A stretch of 64,000 nucleotides of DNA from Mesorhizobium sp. M1B.F.Ca.ET.045.04.1.1. GTDB taxonomy: Bacteria > Pseudomonadota > Alphaproteobacteria > Rhizobiales > Rhizobiaceae. Shown in pieces: positions 7,931 through 17,205 of this stretch. The first letter of the stretch is position 1, and each line of letters opens with the position of its first letter. Location: the NCBI RefSeq assembly GCF_003952465.1, contig NZ_CP034448.1:6177001-6241000 (forward strand), read 5' to 3'. Under the pieces are notes generated by a model, which had not been told where the DNA came from, searched no databases, and saw nothing but the letters and a program-made list of their open reading frames with translations. Made by a program: the position numbers and the translations under genes.

Positions 7931-8858
7931 AGAGTCGGTCGACCACGAAGATGGTGACGTGCAGGATACGTTCTACAAGAACGCCCGCTTCACGCTGAAG
8001 ACCTGGACCGGCCAGGAAACCGAGCTCGGCACGTTGAAGACCTACACCGAGACCCGCTTCAACTTCGGCAATAACAATCGGCACGCTTTCTTCAACTCGA
8101 CGGACAGCTTCGATAGCAATCCGGCCGGCGGCAAGGGCGTGTCGCTGAACTTCGCCTGGATCCAGCTCGGTGGCCTGCGTGTCGGTAAGGACGAATCGGC
8201 CTTCGATACGTTCATCGGCTACGCCGGCAACGTTATCCAGGATACGCTGGTTCCCTATGGCGACTTCGACACCAACGTCGTCCAATACTACTTCGACGCC
8301 GGCAACGGCTTCTCCGCAGTGCTCTCGCTCGAAGAAGGCTCCGGCATCAAGGGCACGATCGACAGCTACGTTCCGCATGTTGTCGGCGGCTTGAAGTGGA
8401 CGCAGGGCTGGGGCGCTATCACCGGCGTCATCGCCTACGACAGCAACTACGAAGAAGTCGCCGGCAAGGTCCGCTTGGACGTGAACGTCAACGACGCGAT
8501 CTCGCTGTTCATCATGGCCGGCTACGGCACCGACGACAACCTCACCGACGCCAGCTGGGCTATCCCGGGCAACGGCCGCGGCTTCTACAAGCAGTGGGGC
8601 GGCAACTGGGCAGTGTGGGGCGGCGGCACCTACAAGTTCAACGAGAAAACCTCGTTCAACATCCAGGCGTCGACTGATGACGAGAAGAACGTCGGCTTGG
8701 CAGCGAACGTCGCTTACGACATCGTTCCCGGCCTCACGGTCACGGCTGAAGTGGATTGGTCCCACTGGGGTCAGGAAGGCATCAACTGGACCGACAGCTC
8801 TGCCGTCGCCAAGAAGAACGCCGTCGGCGGTATCCTCCGCTTCCAGCGCTCGTTCTAA
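7698..8858 (+). CDS. Outer-membrane porin (alphaproteobacterial Omp2-type), copy 2
   Basis: A 386-residue porin with the same signal peptide, ADAVTVAEPEPAEYVKICD mature start, beta-barrel pattern and terminal Phe (RFQRSF) as copy 1. Differences cluster in predicted loops, for example residues 80-92, a region near 115-138 reading HAFFNSTDSFDSN, and WSHWGQEGINWTDSS near the end. The ATG follows GGAGG by seven bases. A strong terminator follows at 8881. The two copies point away from each other around the tRNA-Ser gene, so a crossover between them would invert the tRNA and the GIY-YIG gene. Confidence 0.95.
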   Translation: MNIKSLLLGSAAALIAVSGARAADAVTVAEPEPAEYVKICDVYGSGYFYIPGTETCLRIGGYVRYDIGVGDVGSFDGAESVDHEDGDVQDTFYKNARFTLKTWTGQETELGTLKTYTETRFNFGNNNRHAFFNSTDSFDSNPAGGKGVSLNFAWIQLGGLRVGKDESAFDTFIGYAGNVIQDTLVPYGDFDTNVVQYYFDAGNGFSAVLSLEEGSGIKGTIDSYVPHVVGGLKWTQGWGAITGVIAYDSNYEEVAGKVRLDVNVNDAISLFIMAGYGTDDNLTDASWAIPGNGRGFYKQWGGNWAVWGGGTYKFNEKTSFNIQASTDDEKNVGLAANVAYDIVPGLTVTAEVDWSHWGQEGINWTDSSAVAKKNAVGGILRFQRSF

Positions 8859-8880
8859 TCAACCGCGTCTGACCGAAATC

Positions 8881-8916
8881 GAACCCGGCGGGCAACCGCC
8901 GGGTTCTTTCTTTTTT
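8881..8916 (+). terminator. Rho-independent terminator of porin copy 2
   Basis: GAACCCGGCGG and CCGCCGGGTTC form an 11-bp stem with a four-base loop, followed by TTTCTTTTTT, 22 bases after the porin stop. Confidence 0.93.
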
Positions 8917-9029
8917 ACTGGCAGTACGCGAGACGCCATCTGCATAGCGCTGCTTTCAGCGTGATCGCAGGAATCCGCACGCAAGCGGATTGAATTCGAT
9001 AGGTTGCGGACGTGTCGTCAGCCTTAATC

Positions 9030-9132
9030 AAAGCGCGTCGCGTCGAAACGAATTCAAGCGACGCGCTTTAAGATGTTGTTTTGATGCAAGACGTTACCCC
9101 AAAACCGCTGCGCACTTTTGGGCGACATGCAT
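9030..9132. repeat. Two-hairpin composite repeat, family A
   Basis: Hairpin 1 (9030-9069) has arms AAAGCGCGTCGC / GCGACGCGCTTT. A T-rich linker follows, then hairpin 2 (9084-9132) with the AAAACCG...CACTTTT core and arms ATGCAAGACG / CGACATGCAT. The architecture matches 20244-20342 and, inverted, 47581-47676. It lies between the porin 2 terminator and the sulfotransferase gene end; apart from this and the 9199-9376 repeat, 8917-9585 holds nothing I can call. Confidence 0.75.
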
Positions 9133-9198
9133 TAGATTTCAGAGTTCGTTTCGGAGAATCATCGCAGACGTTCGCAGTTGGCCGGAGCTTTCCCCGAC

Positions 9199-9376
9199 GT
9201 CGTCCTTGGCGTAGCGACGCGAAGCGGAACGAAGACCCAAGGATCCATGCCGTGACCTCGGCCGAAGGGCGAAGTAGAGCAGAATTCTGCACCGCTGCGG
9301 CGCTCTTGAGCAACGGCATGGATCCTGGGGTCTGCGCCGCGTCGCTTCGCTCCTTGCTTCGCCCCAGGATGACGAA
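9199..9376. repeat. Long inverted repeat, family C, copy 1
   Basis: About 178 bases with imperfect inverted ends. The left arm contains GCGACGCGAAGCGGAACGAA and CCAAGGATCCATGCCGT; the right arm, read in reverse, contains CAAGGAGCGAAGCGACGCGG and CCCAGGATCCATGCCGTT. A second copy with the same layout is at 49607-49791. Both are intergenic and flanked by a GGAGATTGGC-type motif. Confidence 0.75.
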
Positions 9377-9585
9377 CTGACAGGCGCTTCCGCCAATCTC
9401 CACGCGAGCGATTTTGCCAACGCGCGACCGCGATTTCGCCTTTGCCTCTATTCTTGGCCGAGCTTGGAGCCGGCAGGCGGAGGCTCAGCAGAGGAGCACA
9501 TTACGGCCAGCACCGCTGAGGCGATGGTTCGGCGCGAACTGACACATGGTTCCAGCGAGGCCGGCCATAGCCTGGGAACTACTGG

Positions 9586-11271
9586 TCAAACCTCAGCAAG
9601 ATCGCCCAGGGCATCGATCAGCGGCTGGATCTTGCCTTCATAGTTCTTCCAACGCTTGACCGAGGTCTTGTAAATCGGCTGGCGAACCTGCCAGCGGCTA
9701 ATCGTTCTGACCGACCCTTCCTTTTCGAAGAAGCGAAGGCAGGCGTCGTCCCAAGGCAGCCCTAGGTGGTCGATCAGGCGACGCGATTGCCCCTCCTGAT
9801 CCGAAATCATGTCCTCGTAGCGATTTTCTAGGATTCGCCCAGGCAGAATTTCCTTCCAGTGCGCCATGAGGCGATCATATTCGCGATAATACAATCCTAA
9901 TTCATGAAGATTAGACGTATAATCGTGCGTTTCGTTAAGATTCGAAGTGAAACAAGACAAGCAATTATCGATTGCATCACGTTTGCAGTGGACAATGCGC
10001 GCGTTCGGAAACATGATCGCGATCAAGCCGATAAGCTCAAAATTGTGTGGCATCTTGTCCACGATGCGTCGCGCCGTACTCGAATAGTGCTGCAAGTGTG
10101 CCAGATAATCTTGCGCCAGCGTTTGAGATCGATCGATTGTCATCGACCTTACCGGCTCTCCCAAAACGTGACCTACCTCTTCGTGCAAGCCGCAGGCAAT
10201 GGCAATACGTCTAAGCTTGGCAAGTTCTCCAGCGCCGTGAACCTCTGGATGGCTTGAGCAGATCTGTTCCGTCAGCGTCGTTCCGGAACGTGGCATTCCA
10301 ACGACGAAAACCGGCACTTCGGATGGGTCGCCAAATTCCGCCTTGGCCGCAAGAAGTTCCGCGTCAAACAACTGGATCAACAAATCCACTTTCTTGCGGT
10401 AGGCAGCGATATCGAGTTTCTGCGTGGCAAATGTCTTTGCTTTCAGGTAATGATCTATGGCGTCGTCGAAACGTTTGAGATCAGTCAAAATCTTACCCGC
10501 AGCCATGTGAAGTGCGTATGATCCAGCGGCGTCGACTACGGCTCGACGGTCAAGTTCGACAAGAATGGACTTGAGCTCAATCGGCTCAATTGAGAATTTT
10601 CTTGTGTTGACAAAGGCGTGATAAGCTTCCGGGATGTTCAGCCCCAGGTCGATGGCTTCTTTCAGACAAGCCGCAGCTTCATCCATGTGCCCCAAGCTGC
10701 TGAGTGCGCGCGCCATGCCTAATCGCACTTCGGGATGACTATTGTTGATTTTGAGCACGCGATTATAGGCCGCCAAAGCCCTATCAGCCTTTCCGAATTT
10801 GGTGCACGCTTGGCCCAATCCGAAAAGCGCCTCCACGAGATCCGGCTTAAGCTCGCAGGCGCGTTGCAGATGCTTGATCGCTGGCGGGAAGTCGCCGGTC
10901 CTCAACCAAGCTTCGCCGAGGCTGAGATGGTAGTAAGGATTGTTGGGCTCTTGCACGGCCGCCCGCTCGAAGTACTTGGCGGCAAGCTCGGCGTCGAAAT
11001 CGAGGCCCAGCGTTCCCAGAATGTACAACGCAAGCGCGTGTTCCGGCGTCCTCGCCAAAACGCGGTGGCAGAGTTCTTCCGCCTCCGGCAAGCGCTCGGC
11101 TTTCTGCAGCTCCAGCGCCTGCCGCAACAGCATGTCGTCGGCTTGCGCGCGAGACAGAGCCTTCGTGGGCTGGAGCCTTGGCAGTCCAGCCTTTGGCGGC
11201 TGCGGAACTTTAGCTGGCGCGGATTGGGTTTTGAGGTGCTTTGCCCAGGCGGGCGGCAATCGGTTGCTCAT
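9586..11271 (-). CDS. TPR-repeat sulfotransferase family protein
   Basis: 561 residues. The N-terminal half (about 45-300) is a run of tetratricopeptide repeats, for example AERLPEAEELCHRVLARTPE and AAKYFERAAVQEPNNPYYH. The C-terminal half is a sulfotransferase domain with the 5'-phosphosulfate loop VVGMPRSGTTLTEQ (near residue 325) and a 3'-phosphate-binding segment CKRDAIDNCLSC. It should transfer sulfate from PAPS, with the TPR part selecting a protein or glycan partner. No signal peptide is visible. It stands alone, divergent from the aminotransferase at 11386, so the substrate is unknown; in rhizobia sulfation of surface polysaccharides or signalling lipids is conceivable but is inference only. 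Confidence 0.85.
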   Translation of the reverse strand: MSNRLPPAWAKHLKTQSAPAKVPQPPKAGLPRLQPTKALSRAQADDMLLRQALELQKAERLPEAEELCHRVLARTPEHALALYILGTLGLDFDAELAAKYFERAAVQEPNNPYYHLSLGEAWLRTGDFPPAIKHLQRACELKPDLVEALFGLGQACTKFGKADRALAAYNRVLKINNSHPEVRLGMARALSSLGHMDEAAACLKEAIDLGLNIPEAYHAFVNTRKFSIEPIELKSILVELDRRAVVDAAGSYALHMAAGKILTDLKRFDDAIDHYLKAKTFATQKLDIAAYRKKVDLLIQLFDAELLAAKAEFGDPSEVPVFVVGMPRSGTTLTEQICSSHPEVHGAGELAKLRRIAIACGLHEEVGHVLGEPVRSMTIDRSQTLAQDYLAHLQHYSSTARRIVDKMPHNFELIGLIAIMFPNARIVHCKRDAIDNCLSCFTSNLNETHDYTSNLHELGLYYREYDRLMAHWKEILPGRILENRYEDMISDQEGQSRRLIDHLGLPWDDACLRFFEKEGSVRTISRWQVRQPIYKTSVKRWKNYEGKIQPLIDALGDLAEV

Positions 11272-11385
11272 CCTGTCTCGCTAGCAAAACGGGCCCCCAG
11301 AATCCAGTCTTGAACGCTCTTTCGCAACTTGCACCCACCCTTCACCCACGCTAGCAAGAAGCCTCCTCTCAACCGAGCCCGTACC

Positions 11386-12495
11386 ATGCGCCAGCGCCCT
11401 CCCCTTACGCCGATCATCGGCGCGCTTCCCACCACGGTGCCGTTCGTCGGGCCGGAGGCGCAGGAGCGCGAGCGCGGCCGGCCGTTCCGCGCCCGCATCG
11501 GCGCCAATGAAAGCAGTTTCGGTCCCTCGCCGCGCGTCATCGCCCGCATGGAGAGCGTCGCGCGCGACCAATGGATGTATTGCGACCCGGACAATTTCGA
11601 CCTCAAGGTCGCGGCTGCCGCGCATCACGGTGTCGACGTGGAAAACGTGGTCGTCGGCGAAGGCATTGACGGGCTGCTCGGCCTTGTCGCGCGCATGTAT
11701 GTCGCGCCGGGCGACGCGGTGGTGACCTCGCTCGGCGCCTACCCCACCTTCAACTTCCACATCGCCGGCGTCGGCGGCCGGCTAGTGACCGTCCCTTACG
11801 CTGATGACAAGGAGGACCTCGACGGTTTGCTTGCCGCTGTCGCCAGGGAAAAGGCGCCGCTCGTCTATCTCTCCAATCCCGACAATCCGATGGGAAGCTG
11901 GTGGGAGGCGCCGGACGTCATCCGCTTCATCGAGGCGCTGCCGGAAACCACCATGCTGGTGCTGGACGAGGCCTATGGTGAGTTGGGTCCGGCCTCGGCG
12001 CTGCCGCCGATCGATGTTTCGCGGCCGAACGTGGTGCGAATGCGCACCTTCTCCAAGGCCTACGGGCTTGCCGGCATTCGCTGCGGTTACGCGGTGGCCG
12101 AGGCGGAGGTGATCCGCGACTTCGAGAAAATCCGCAACCATTACGGCGTCAGCCGCATGGCGCAGATCGCCGGCCTCGAAGCGCTGGCCGACCAGGATTA
12201 TCTGAAATCGGTGGTGGCGCGCGTGGCGGCCGGGCGCCGGCGCATCGCGGCCATCGCCGAGGAAAACGGCCTGAAGCCGCTGCCCTCGGCGACCAATTTC
12301 GTCACCATAGACTGCGGCCGCGACGGCGCCTTCGCGCTGAAGGCGATGCAGGCGCTGCTCTCGCGCGACGTTTTCATCCGCAAGCCGATGGCGCCACTAC
12401 TCGACCGCTGCATCCGGGTCAGCGTAGGCCTCGATCACGAGCTCGACATCTTCGCCGAGGAATTGCCCGCCGCGCTGGCCGCGGCGCGGAATTAG
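11386..12495 (+). CDS. HisC-like pyridoxal-phosphate aminotransferase
   Basis: 369 residues of fold-type I aminotransferase, closest in motif pattern to histidinol-phosphate aminotransferases. It has ANESSFGPSP near the N-terminus, the cofactor loop GEGIDGLLG, YLSNPDNPMG, the Asp/Tyr pair in VLDEAYGE and the Schiff-base Lys224 in TFSKAYGLAGIRCGY. A conserved Arg lies near the C-terminus in RCIRVSVG. The ATG at 11386 matches the family N-terminus. No other his or aromatic biosynthesis genes are adjacent, so a specialised or catabolic amino-acid substrate is as likely as histidinol phosphate. The stop codon TAG is followed directly by AGCGCG. Confidence 0.85.
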   Translation: MRQRPPLTPIIGALPTTVPFVGPEAQERERGRPFRARIGANESSFGPSPRVIARMESVARDQWMYCDPDNFDLKVAAAAHHGVDVENVVVGEGIDGLLGLVARMYVAPGDAVVTSLGAYPTFNFHIAGVGGRLVTVPYADDKEDLDGLLAAVAREKAPLVYLSNPDNPMGSWWEAPDVIRFIEALPETTMLVLDEAYGELGPASALPPIDVSRPNVVRMRTFSKAYGLAGIRCGYAVAEAEVIRDFEKIRNHYGVSRMAQIAGLEALADQDYLKSVVARVAAGRRRIAAIAEENGLKPLPSATNFVTIDCGRDGAFALKAMQALLSRDVFIRKPMAPLLDRCIRVSVGLDHELDIFAEELPAALAAARN

Positions 12496-12617
12496 AGCGC
12501 GTCGAAGCTGCCGATCCCCCCTTGTGGCGGAGATCGGCCGTCGCGAGTGCTTTCGCCAATATCCAACGTTGCATTTGCCCACTCCTGCGCCAGATACGCC
12601 TTGAGGATGGAAAGGCG

Positions 12618-12899
12618 ATGACTGACCGGAAAAGAGTCGTGCGAGCACGCGTTTTCGGCACGGTGCAAGGCGTGAGTTACCGGGTGTGGGCACGCCGCGA
12701 AGCCGAGCGTCTTGGCGTGACGGGTTGGGTGCGCAACGAGGGCGACGGCTCGGTCACGGCGTTCGTCGCCGGCGCCGATACCGCGGTCGACGCGATGATC
12801 GAACGGCTTTGGCAAGGGCCGCGCGGCGCGCTGGTCTCGGCGGTCGAGACCGAGGAAGTCGCAGAAGACGCGCCCGCCGGCTTCAGAATCATCGCCTAG
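12618..12899 (+). CDS. acyP: Acylphosphatase
   Basis: 93 residues, the normal size for acylphosphatase, which hydrolyses carboxyl-phosphate bonds such as in acetyl or carbamoyl phosphate. The signature GTVQGVSYRVWARREA contains the phosphate-binding Arg, and GWVRNEGDGSV contains the catalytic Asn. The ATG at 12618 follows AAAGG at good distance. Upstream (12500-12565) is a degenerate family-B repeat piece with GCTTTCGCCAATATCC. Confidence 0.93.
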   Translation: MTDRKRVVRARVFGTVQGVSYRVWARREAERLGVTGWVRNEGDGSVTAFVAGADTAVDAMIERLWQGPRGALVSAVETEEVAEDAPAGFRIIA

Positions 12900-12907
12900 G
12901 CTAGGGT

Positions 12908-12929
12908 ATCTCCCCCTCAAGGGGGAGAA
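12908..12929. repeat. Short palindrome, family B core
   Basis: ATCTCCCCCTCAAGGGGGAGA-type palindrome directly after the acylphosphatase stop codon; a single hairpin of the family-B type that could end that transcript. Confidence 0.6.
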
Positions 12930-12939
12930 TAAGCCTTGA

Positions 12940-12965
12940 ATTAATTGAACGTTCGTTTTATTAAT
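12940..12965. promoter_or_regulatory. Palindromic operator upstream of TetR gene
   Basis: A 26-base imperfect palindrome (20 of 26 positions symmetric) with outer ATTAAT/ATTAAT arms and inner AACG/CGTT. It ends 22 bases before the regulator start and is much more AT-rich than its surroundings. Position and form are those of a TetR autoregulatory site; likely also the promoter for the regulator and for the downstream liu genes. Confidence 0.7.
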
Positions 12966-12987
12966 ACTTCCGTCGATCGAGGCACGT

Positions 12988-13638
12988 ATGGCACGCACCA
13001 CAGGCTCCGACGGAGAAAAGACCGAGGCGGCTGTCCGCGAGGCGGCGGTCAGCCTGATCGCGCGTCTCGGTTACGAGGCGATGTCGATGCGCCAGTTGGG
13101 GGCGGAAGTCGGCGTGCAGGCCGCGGCGCTCTACCGCTATTTCCCGACCAAGGAAGATCTGCTGTTCACCCTGATGCGCGAGCATATGGAGGGCCTTCTG
13201 GAGGCCTGGGATACGGCACGCCCGGCAACGGTCGATCCGGCGGCGCGGCTCGCCGCCTATGTCCGGAACCACATCGCCTTCCATATCGAGCGGCGCCATG
13301 CCACCCATGTCTCGAACATGGAATTGCGCAGCCTCTCGCATGAGCGGCTGACGCAGATCCTCAAGCTGCGCACGGCCTATGAGAAGGAGCTGCGCGCGAT
13401 CCTGCGCGACGGCGCGGAAGCCGGTATCTTCGAGATCGACGATATCGGGCTCACCGCCATGGCGCTGATCCAGATGATGACCGGGGTCATCGTCTGGTTC
13501 CGGCCGGGCGAGCGGCTGTCGATCGCCGAAGTCACCACGACATATCTTTCAATGACAATGCGGCTGGTCGGCGCGAAGATCGACGCCTACCGGGCCGCGC
13601 GTCTCTTCGGACGCGCAAAGGACGCTGTAGCACCTTGA
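12988..13638 (+). CDS. TetR-family transcriptional regulator of the leucine catabolism cluster
   Basis: 216 residues. The N-terminal helix-turn-helix (about 12-58) reads AVREAAVSLIARLGYEAMSM then YRYFPTKEDLLFTLM, the TetR signature. The remaining helices would bind an effector, probably an acyl-CoA or branched-chain keto-acid derivative given its position. It lies 65 bases upstream of the isovaleryl-CoA dehydrogenase gene in the same direction, behind its own palindrome at 12940-12965. TetR-type control of liu genes (LiuQ) is known in some proteobacteria; the assignment here is by context only. Confidence 0.85.
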   Translation: MARTTGSDGEKTEAAVREAAVSLIARLGYEAMSMRQLGAEVGVQAAALYRYFPTKEDLLFTLMREHMEGLLEAWDTARPATVDPAARLAAYVRNHIAFHIERRHATHVSNMELRSLSHERLTQILKLRTAYEKELRAILRDGAEAGIFEIDDIGLTAMALIQMMTGVIVWFRPGERLSIAEVTTTYLSMTMRLVGAKIDAYRAARLFGRAKDAVAP

Positions 13639-13643
13639 ATTTT

Positions 13644-13690
13644 GCGCATGGTCCTTCCCGAAATCGAAGTCGATTTTCGGGGTCATGCGC
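13644..13690. repeat. Palindromic repeat between tetR and liuA
   Basis: GCGCATG...CATGCGC arms enclose CCCGAAATCG / CGATTTTCGGG, a divergent family-A form. It sits between the tetR stop and the GGGAGGA ribosome site of liuA, so it may process or attenuate the tetR-liuA message. Confidence 0.6.
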
Positions 13691-13703
13691 AGGGAGGAAC
13701 GCC

Positions 13704-14862
<1,159 letters not shown>

Positions 14863-14866
<4 letters not shown>

Positions 14867-15231
14867 TGCGCTCGGGTTCGGACCTTTGTCGATCCTTCGT
14901 CGACGCGCTTTCGCGCGACTTCGGCGAGCGTGTCCGAAATCCACTGATTGATGGACTTGCCGTCGTTCGATGCGGCTTTGCTCAAAAGGGCATGAATTTC
15001 AGGCGTCGTGCGAAGAGCGAGTTTGCCAGAATAGGGTTTCTGAGGCTCAACGCCGCGTTCCTTGCAGAAAGCAAGATAATCGTCGACGCTGTCGTGGAAA
15101 GCCTGAGCCAGCTCCTCCGCCGAATGACCTTCGAAATGGACTGTGTCCCGTATTCCATGCACAATTCCATGGAAAGCGGCGTCATCTTCCTCGTACCAAA
15201 TCTCTGCGACATATCCCTTGTATGGCTTCAT
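14863..15231 (-). CDS. hicB: HicB-family antitoxin
   Basis: 122 residues. The N-terminal HicB fold (MKPYKGYVAEIWYEEDDAAF, then GHSAEELAQAFHDSVDDYL) is followed by a ribbon-helix-helix DNA-binding domain (GKLALRTTPEIHALLSKAA then SINQWISDTL). It would neutralise HicA and repress the pair. The ATG at 15231 overlaps the hicA stop codon (ATGA), giving coupled translation in the order toxin then antitoxin. Its stop codon overlaps that of liuA on the other strand. Confidence 0.92.
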
Positions 15232-15482
15232 GGCTTGATACCTGCTTCGGTCAAAAAACGTCTGACTGCCTTGACTGCACCTTTGTCGGTATCCGGGCTT
15301 GGATGTGGTCGATGGAAGACGGCGCGATTTCTTCCGATCTCGACAAGCACACGTGAACCGTTTCCTTCGGAAAGCTCCGCACCAAGGGCTATTAAGAGCG
15401 CTTCGATTTCTCGCCATTTGATCGACCCGCTGACGGGGTTTGCAAAAATGGCTTCCAGGGTTTGCCTGTGTTTGCCGCGCAT
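15228..15482 (-). CDS. hicA: HicA-family mRNA interferase toxin
   Basis: 84 residues with the dsRBD-like HicA fold: MRGKHRQTLEAIFANPVSG, IKWREIEALLIALGAEL and GNGSRVLVEIG with FHRPHPSPD. The toxin would cleave mRNA independently of ribosomes. The ATG at 15482 is chosen because GGAGG lies six bases upstream; an ATG at 15494 would add four residues. The classical GSH active-site motif reads GSR here, which I believe is common in this HicA subgroup, with the HRPHP motif supplying histidines. The promoter lies in the AT-rich stretch at 15550-15590. Confidence 0.9.
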   Translation of the reverse strand: MRGKHRQTLEAIFANPVSGSIKWREIEALLIALGAELSEGNGSRVLVEIGRNRAVFHRPHPSPDTDKGAVKAVRRFLTEAGIKP

Positions 15483-15560
15483 GATGACCTCCATGGAAAA
15501 TGACCCGACAACAACTGTCGGAGCCGCCGTTGGCGGTCGCACGTCATGCGCGACGAGAAT

Positions 15561-15581
15561 TGATACTAAAATATGATATCA
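15561..15581. promoter_or_regulatory. Probable HicB operator / hicAB promoter region
   Basis: TGATA and TATCA half-sites spaced by eleven bases in a sharply AT-rich patch (TACTAAAATATGATATCAT). It lies in the spacer between hicA and the divergent carboxylase beta gene, so repression by HicB could also affect liuB transcription. Confidence 0.55.
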
Positions 15582-15595
15582 TCTGAGGTTCGTCA

Positions 15596-17203
15596 ATGCC
15601 CGTCCTGACGTCGCAGATCTCCCCCGCCTCCGACACCTTCCGCGCCAATGCCGAGCGCATGCGCGCTCTGGTCGCCGACATTTCCGAAAAGGCGGCCGGC
15701 ATCGAGCGCGGCGGCTCGGACGAGGCGCGCGAACGTCATATCTCACGCGGCAAGCTGTTGCCGCGCGAACGGCTGGCCCAACTGCTCGACACCGGCTCGC
15801 CCTTCCTCGAGGTCGGTCAGTTCGCGGCGTGGTCGATGTATGGCGAGGACATTCCCGCTGCCGGCATCATCACCGGCATAGGGCGCGTCGAGGGCACTGA
15901 GGTGATGGTCGTCGTCAACGACGCCACCGTGAAAGGCGGCACCTATTATCCGCTGACGGTGAAGAAGCACCTGCGCGCGCAGGAGATCGCGCTGCAGAAC
16001 AATCTGCCTTGCGTCTACCTTGTCGACAGCGGCGGCGCCAATCTGCCCAACCAGGACGAGGTGTTTCCCGACCGCGAGCATTTCGGCCGCATCTTCTACA
16101 ACCAGGCCAACATGTCGGCGGCGGGCATCCCGCAGATCGCCTGCGTCATGGGCTCCTGCACGGCGGGCGGCGCCTATGTGCCGGCAATGTCGGACGAGAC
16201 GATCATGGTGCGCAACCAGGCGACCATCTTCCTCGGCGGCCCGCCGCTGGTGAAAGCCGCCACCGGCGAGGATGTCAGCGCCGAGGAGCTCGGCGGCGCA
16301 GATGTCCACACCAGGCTTTCCGGTGTCGCCGATCACTACGCTATGGATGACGAGCACGCTCTCGCGATTTGCCGGCGCATCATCAAGAACTTGAATCGGA
16401 ACAAGGCAGTAAGCCTGAATCTGCAGAAGCCTGTACCGCCGCTTCACGACCCGCATGAACTTTACGGCATCGTGCCGACGGATTTGCGCCAGCCCTATGA
16501 TGTGCGCGAGGTGATCGCGCGTCTCGTCGACGGTTCGGAGTTCGACGAGTTCAAGCAGAACTACGGCACCACTTTGGTCACCGGCTTTGCCCATCTGCAC
16601 GGCATGCCGGTCGGCATCCTCGGCAACAATGGCGTGCTCTTCTCGGAAAGCGCGCTGAAGGGCGCGCATTTCATCGAGCTCTGCTGCCAGCGCGGCATTC
16701 CGCTGATCTTCCTGCAGAACATCACCGGCTTCATGGTTGGGCGAAAATATGAGGCCGGCGGCATCGCCAAGGACGGCGCCAAGCTGGTCACGGCGGTCGC
16801 CACGGCACGCGTGCCCAAGCTTACGGTGATCATCGGCGGCTCGTTCGGCGCCGGCAATTACGGCATGTGCGGCCGCGCCTATTCGCCCCGTTTCTTGTGG
16901 ATGTGGCCGAACGCGCGCATCTCGGTGATGGGCGGTGAGCAGGCGGCTACCGTGCTCGCCATGGTCAAGCGCGAAGGCATCGAGCGCAAGGGCGGCGAGT
17001 GGAGCGCCGAGGAGGAAGCGAAGTTCAGGAAACCGATCCTGATGAAATACGAGCACGAGGGCCACCCGCTCTATTCCTCGGCAAGGCTCTGGGACGACGG
17101 CATCATCGATCCGGCCAAGACGCGCGAGGTGCTGGCGCTCAGCCTTTCGGCCGCGCTCAATGCGGGGGTCGAGGAGACGAAATTCGGCGTGTTCAGGATG
17201 TGA
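15596..17203 (+). CDS. liuB: Methylcrotonyl-CoA carboxylase, carboxyltransferase (beta) subunit
   Basis: 535 residues of the carboxyltransferase family. Together with the biotin subunit at 18283 it carboxylates 3-methylcrotonyl-CoA to 3-methylglutaconyl-CoA in leucine breakdown. Features are the two crotonase-like halves, RHISRGKLLPRERLAQLLD near the N-terminus, acyl-CoA and oxyanion Gly-rich segments (GSCTAGGAYVPAMSDE, LGGPPLVKAATGE) and GGSFGAGNYGMCGRAY for carboxybiotin. ATG 15596 follows GAGG. The gene should be co-expressed with liuA but is separated from it by hicAB on the other strand, so it probably has its own promoter. Confidence 0.95.
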   Translation: MPVLTSQISPASDTFRANAERMRALVADISEKAAGIERGGSDEARERHISRGKLLPRERLAQLLDTGSPFLEVGQFAAWSMYGEDIPAAGIITGIGRVEGTEVMVVVNDATVKGGTYYPLTVKKHLRAQEIALQNNLPCVYLVDSGGANLPNQDEVFPDREHFGRIFYNQANMSAAGIPQIACVMGSCTAGGAYVPAMSDETIMVRNQATIFLGGPPLVKAATGEDVSAEELGGADVHTRLSGVADHYAMDDEHALAICRRIIKNLNRNKAVSLNLQKPVPPLHDPHELYGIVPTDLRQPYDVREVIARLVDGSEFDEFKQNYGTTLVTGFAHLHGMPVGILGNNGVLFSESALKGAHFIELCCQRGIPLIFLQNITGFMVGRKYEAGGIAKDGAKLVTAVATARVPKLTVIIGGSFGAGNYGMCGRAYSPRFLWMWPNARISVMGGEQAATVLAMVKREGIERKGGEWSAEEEAKFRKPILMKYEHEGHPLYSSARLWDDGIIDPAKTREVLALSLSAALNAGVEETKFGVFRM

Positions 17204-17205
17204 CG

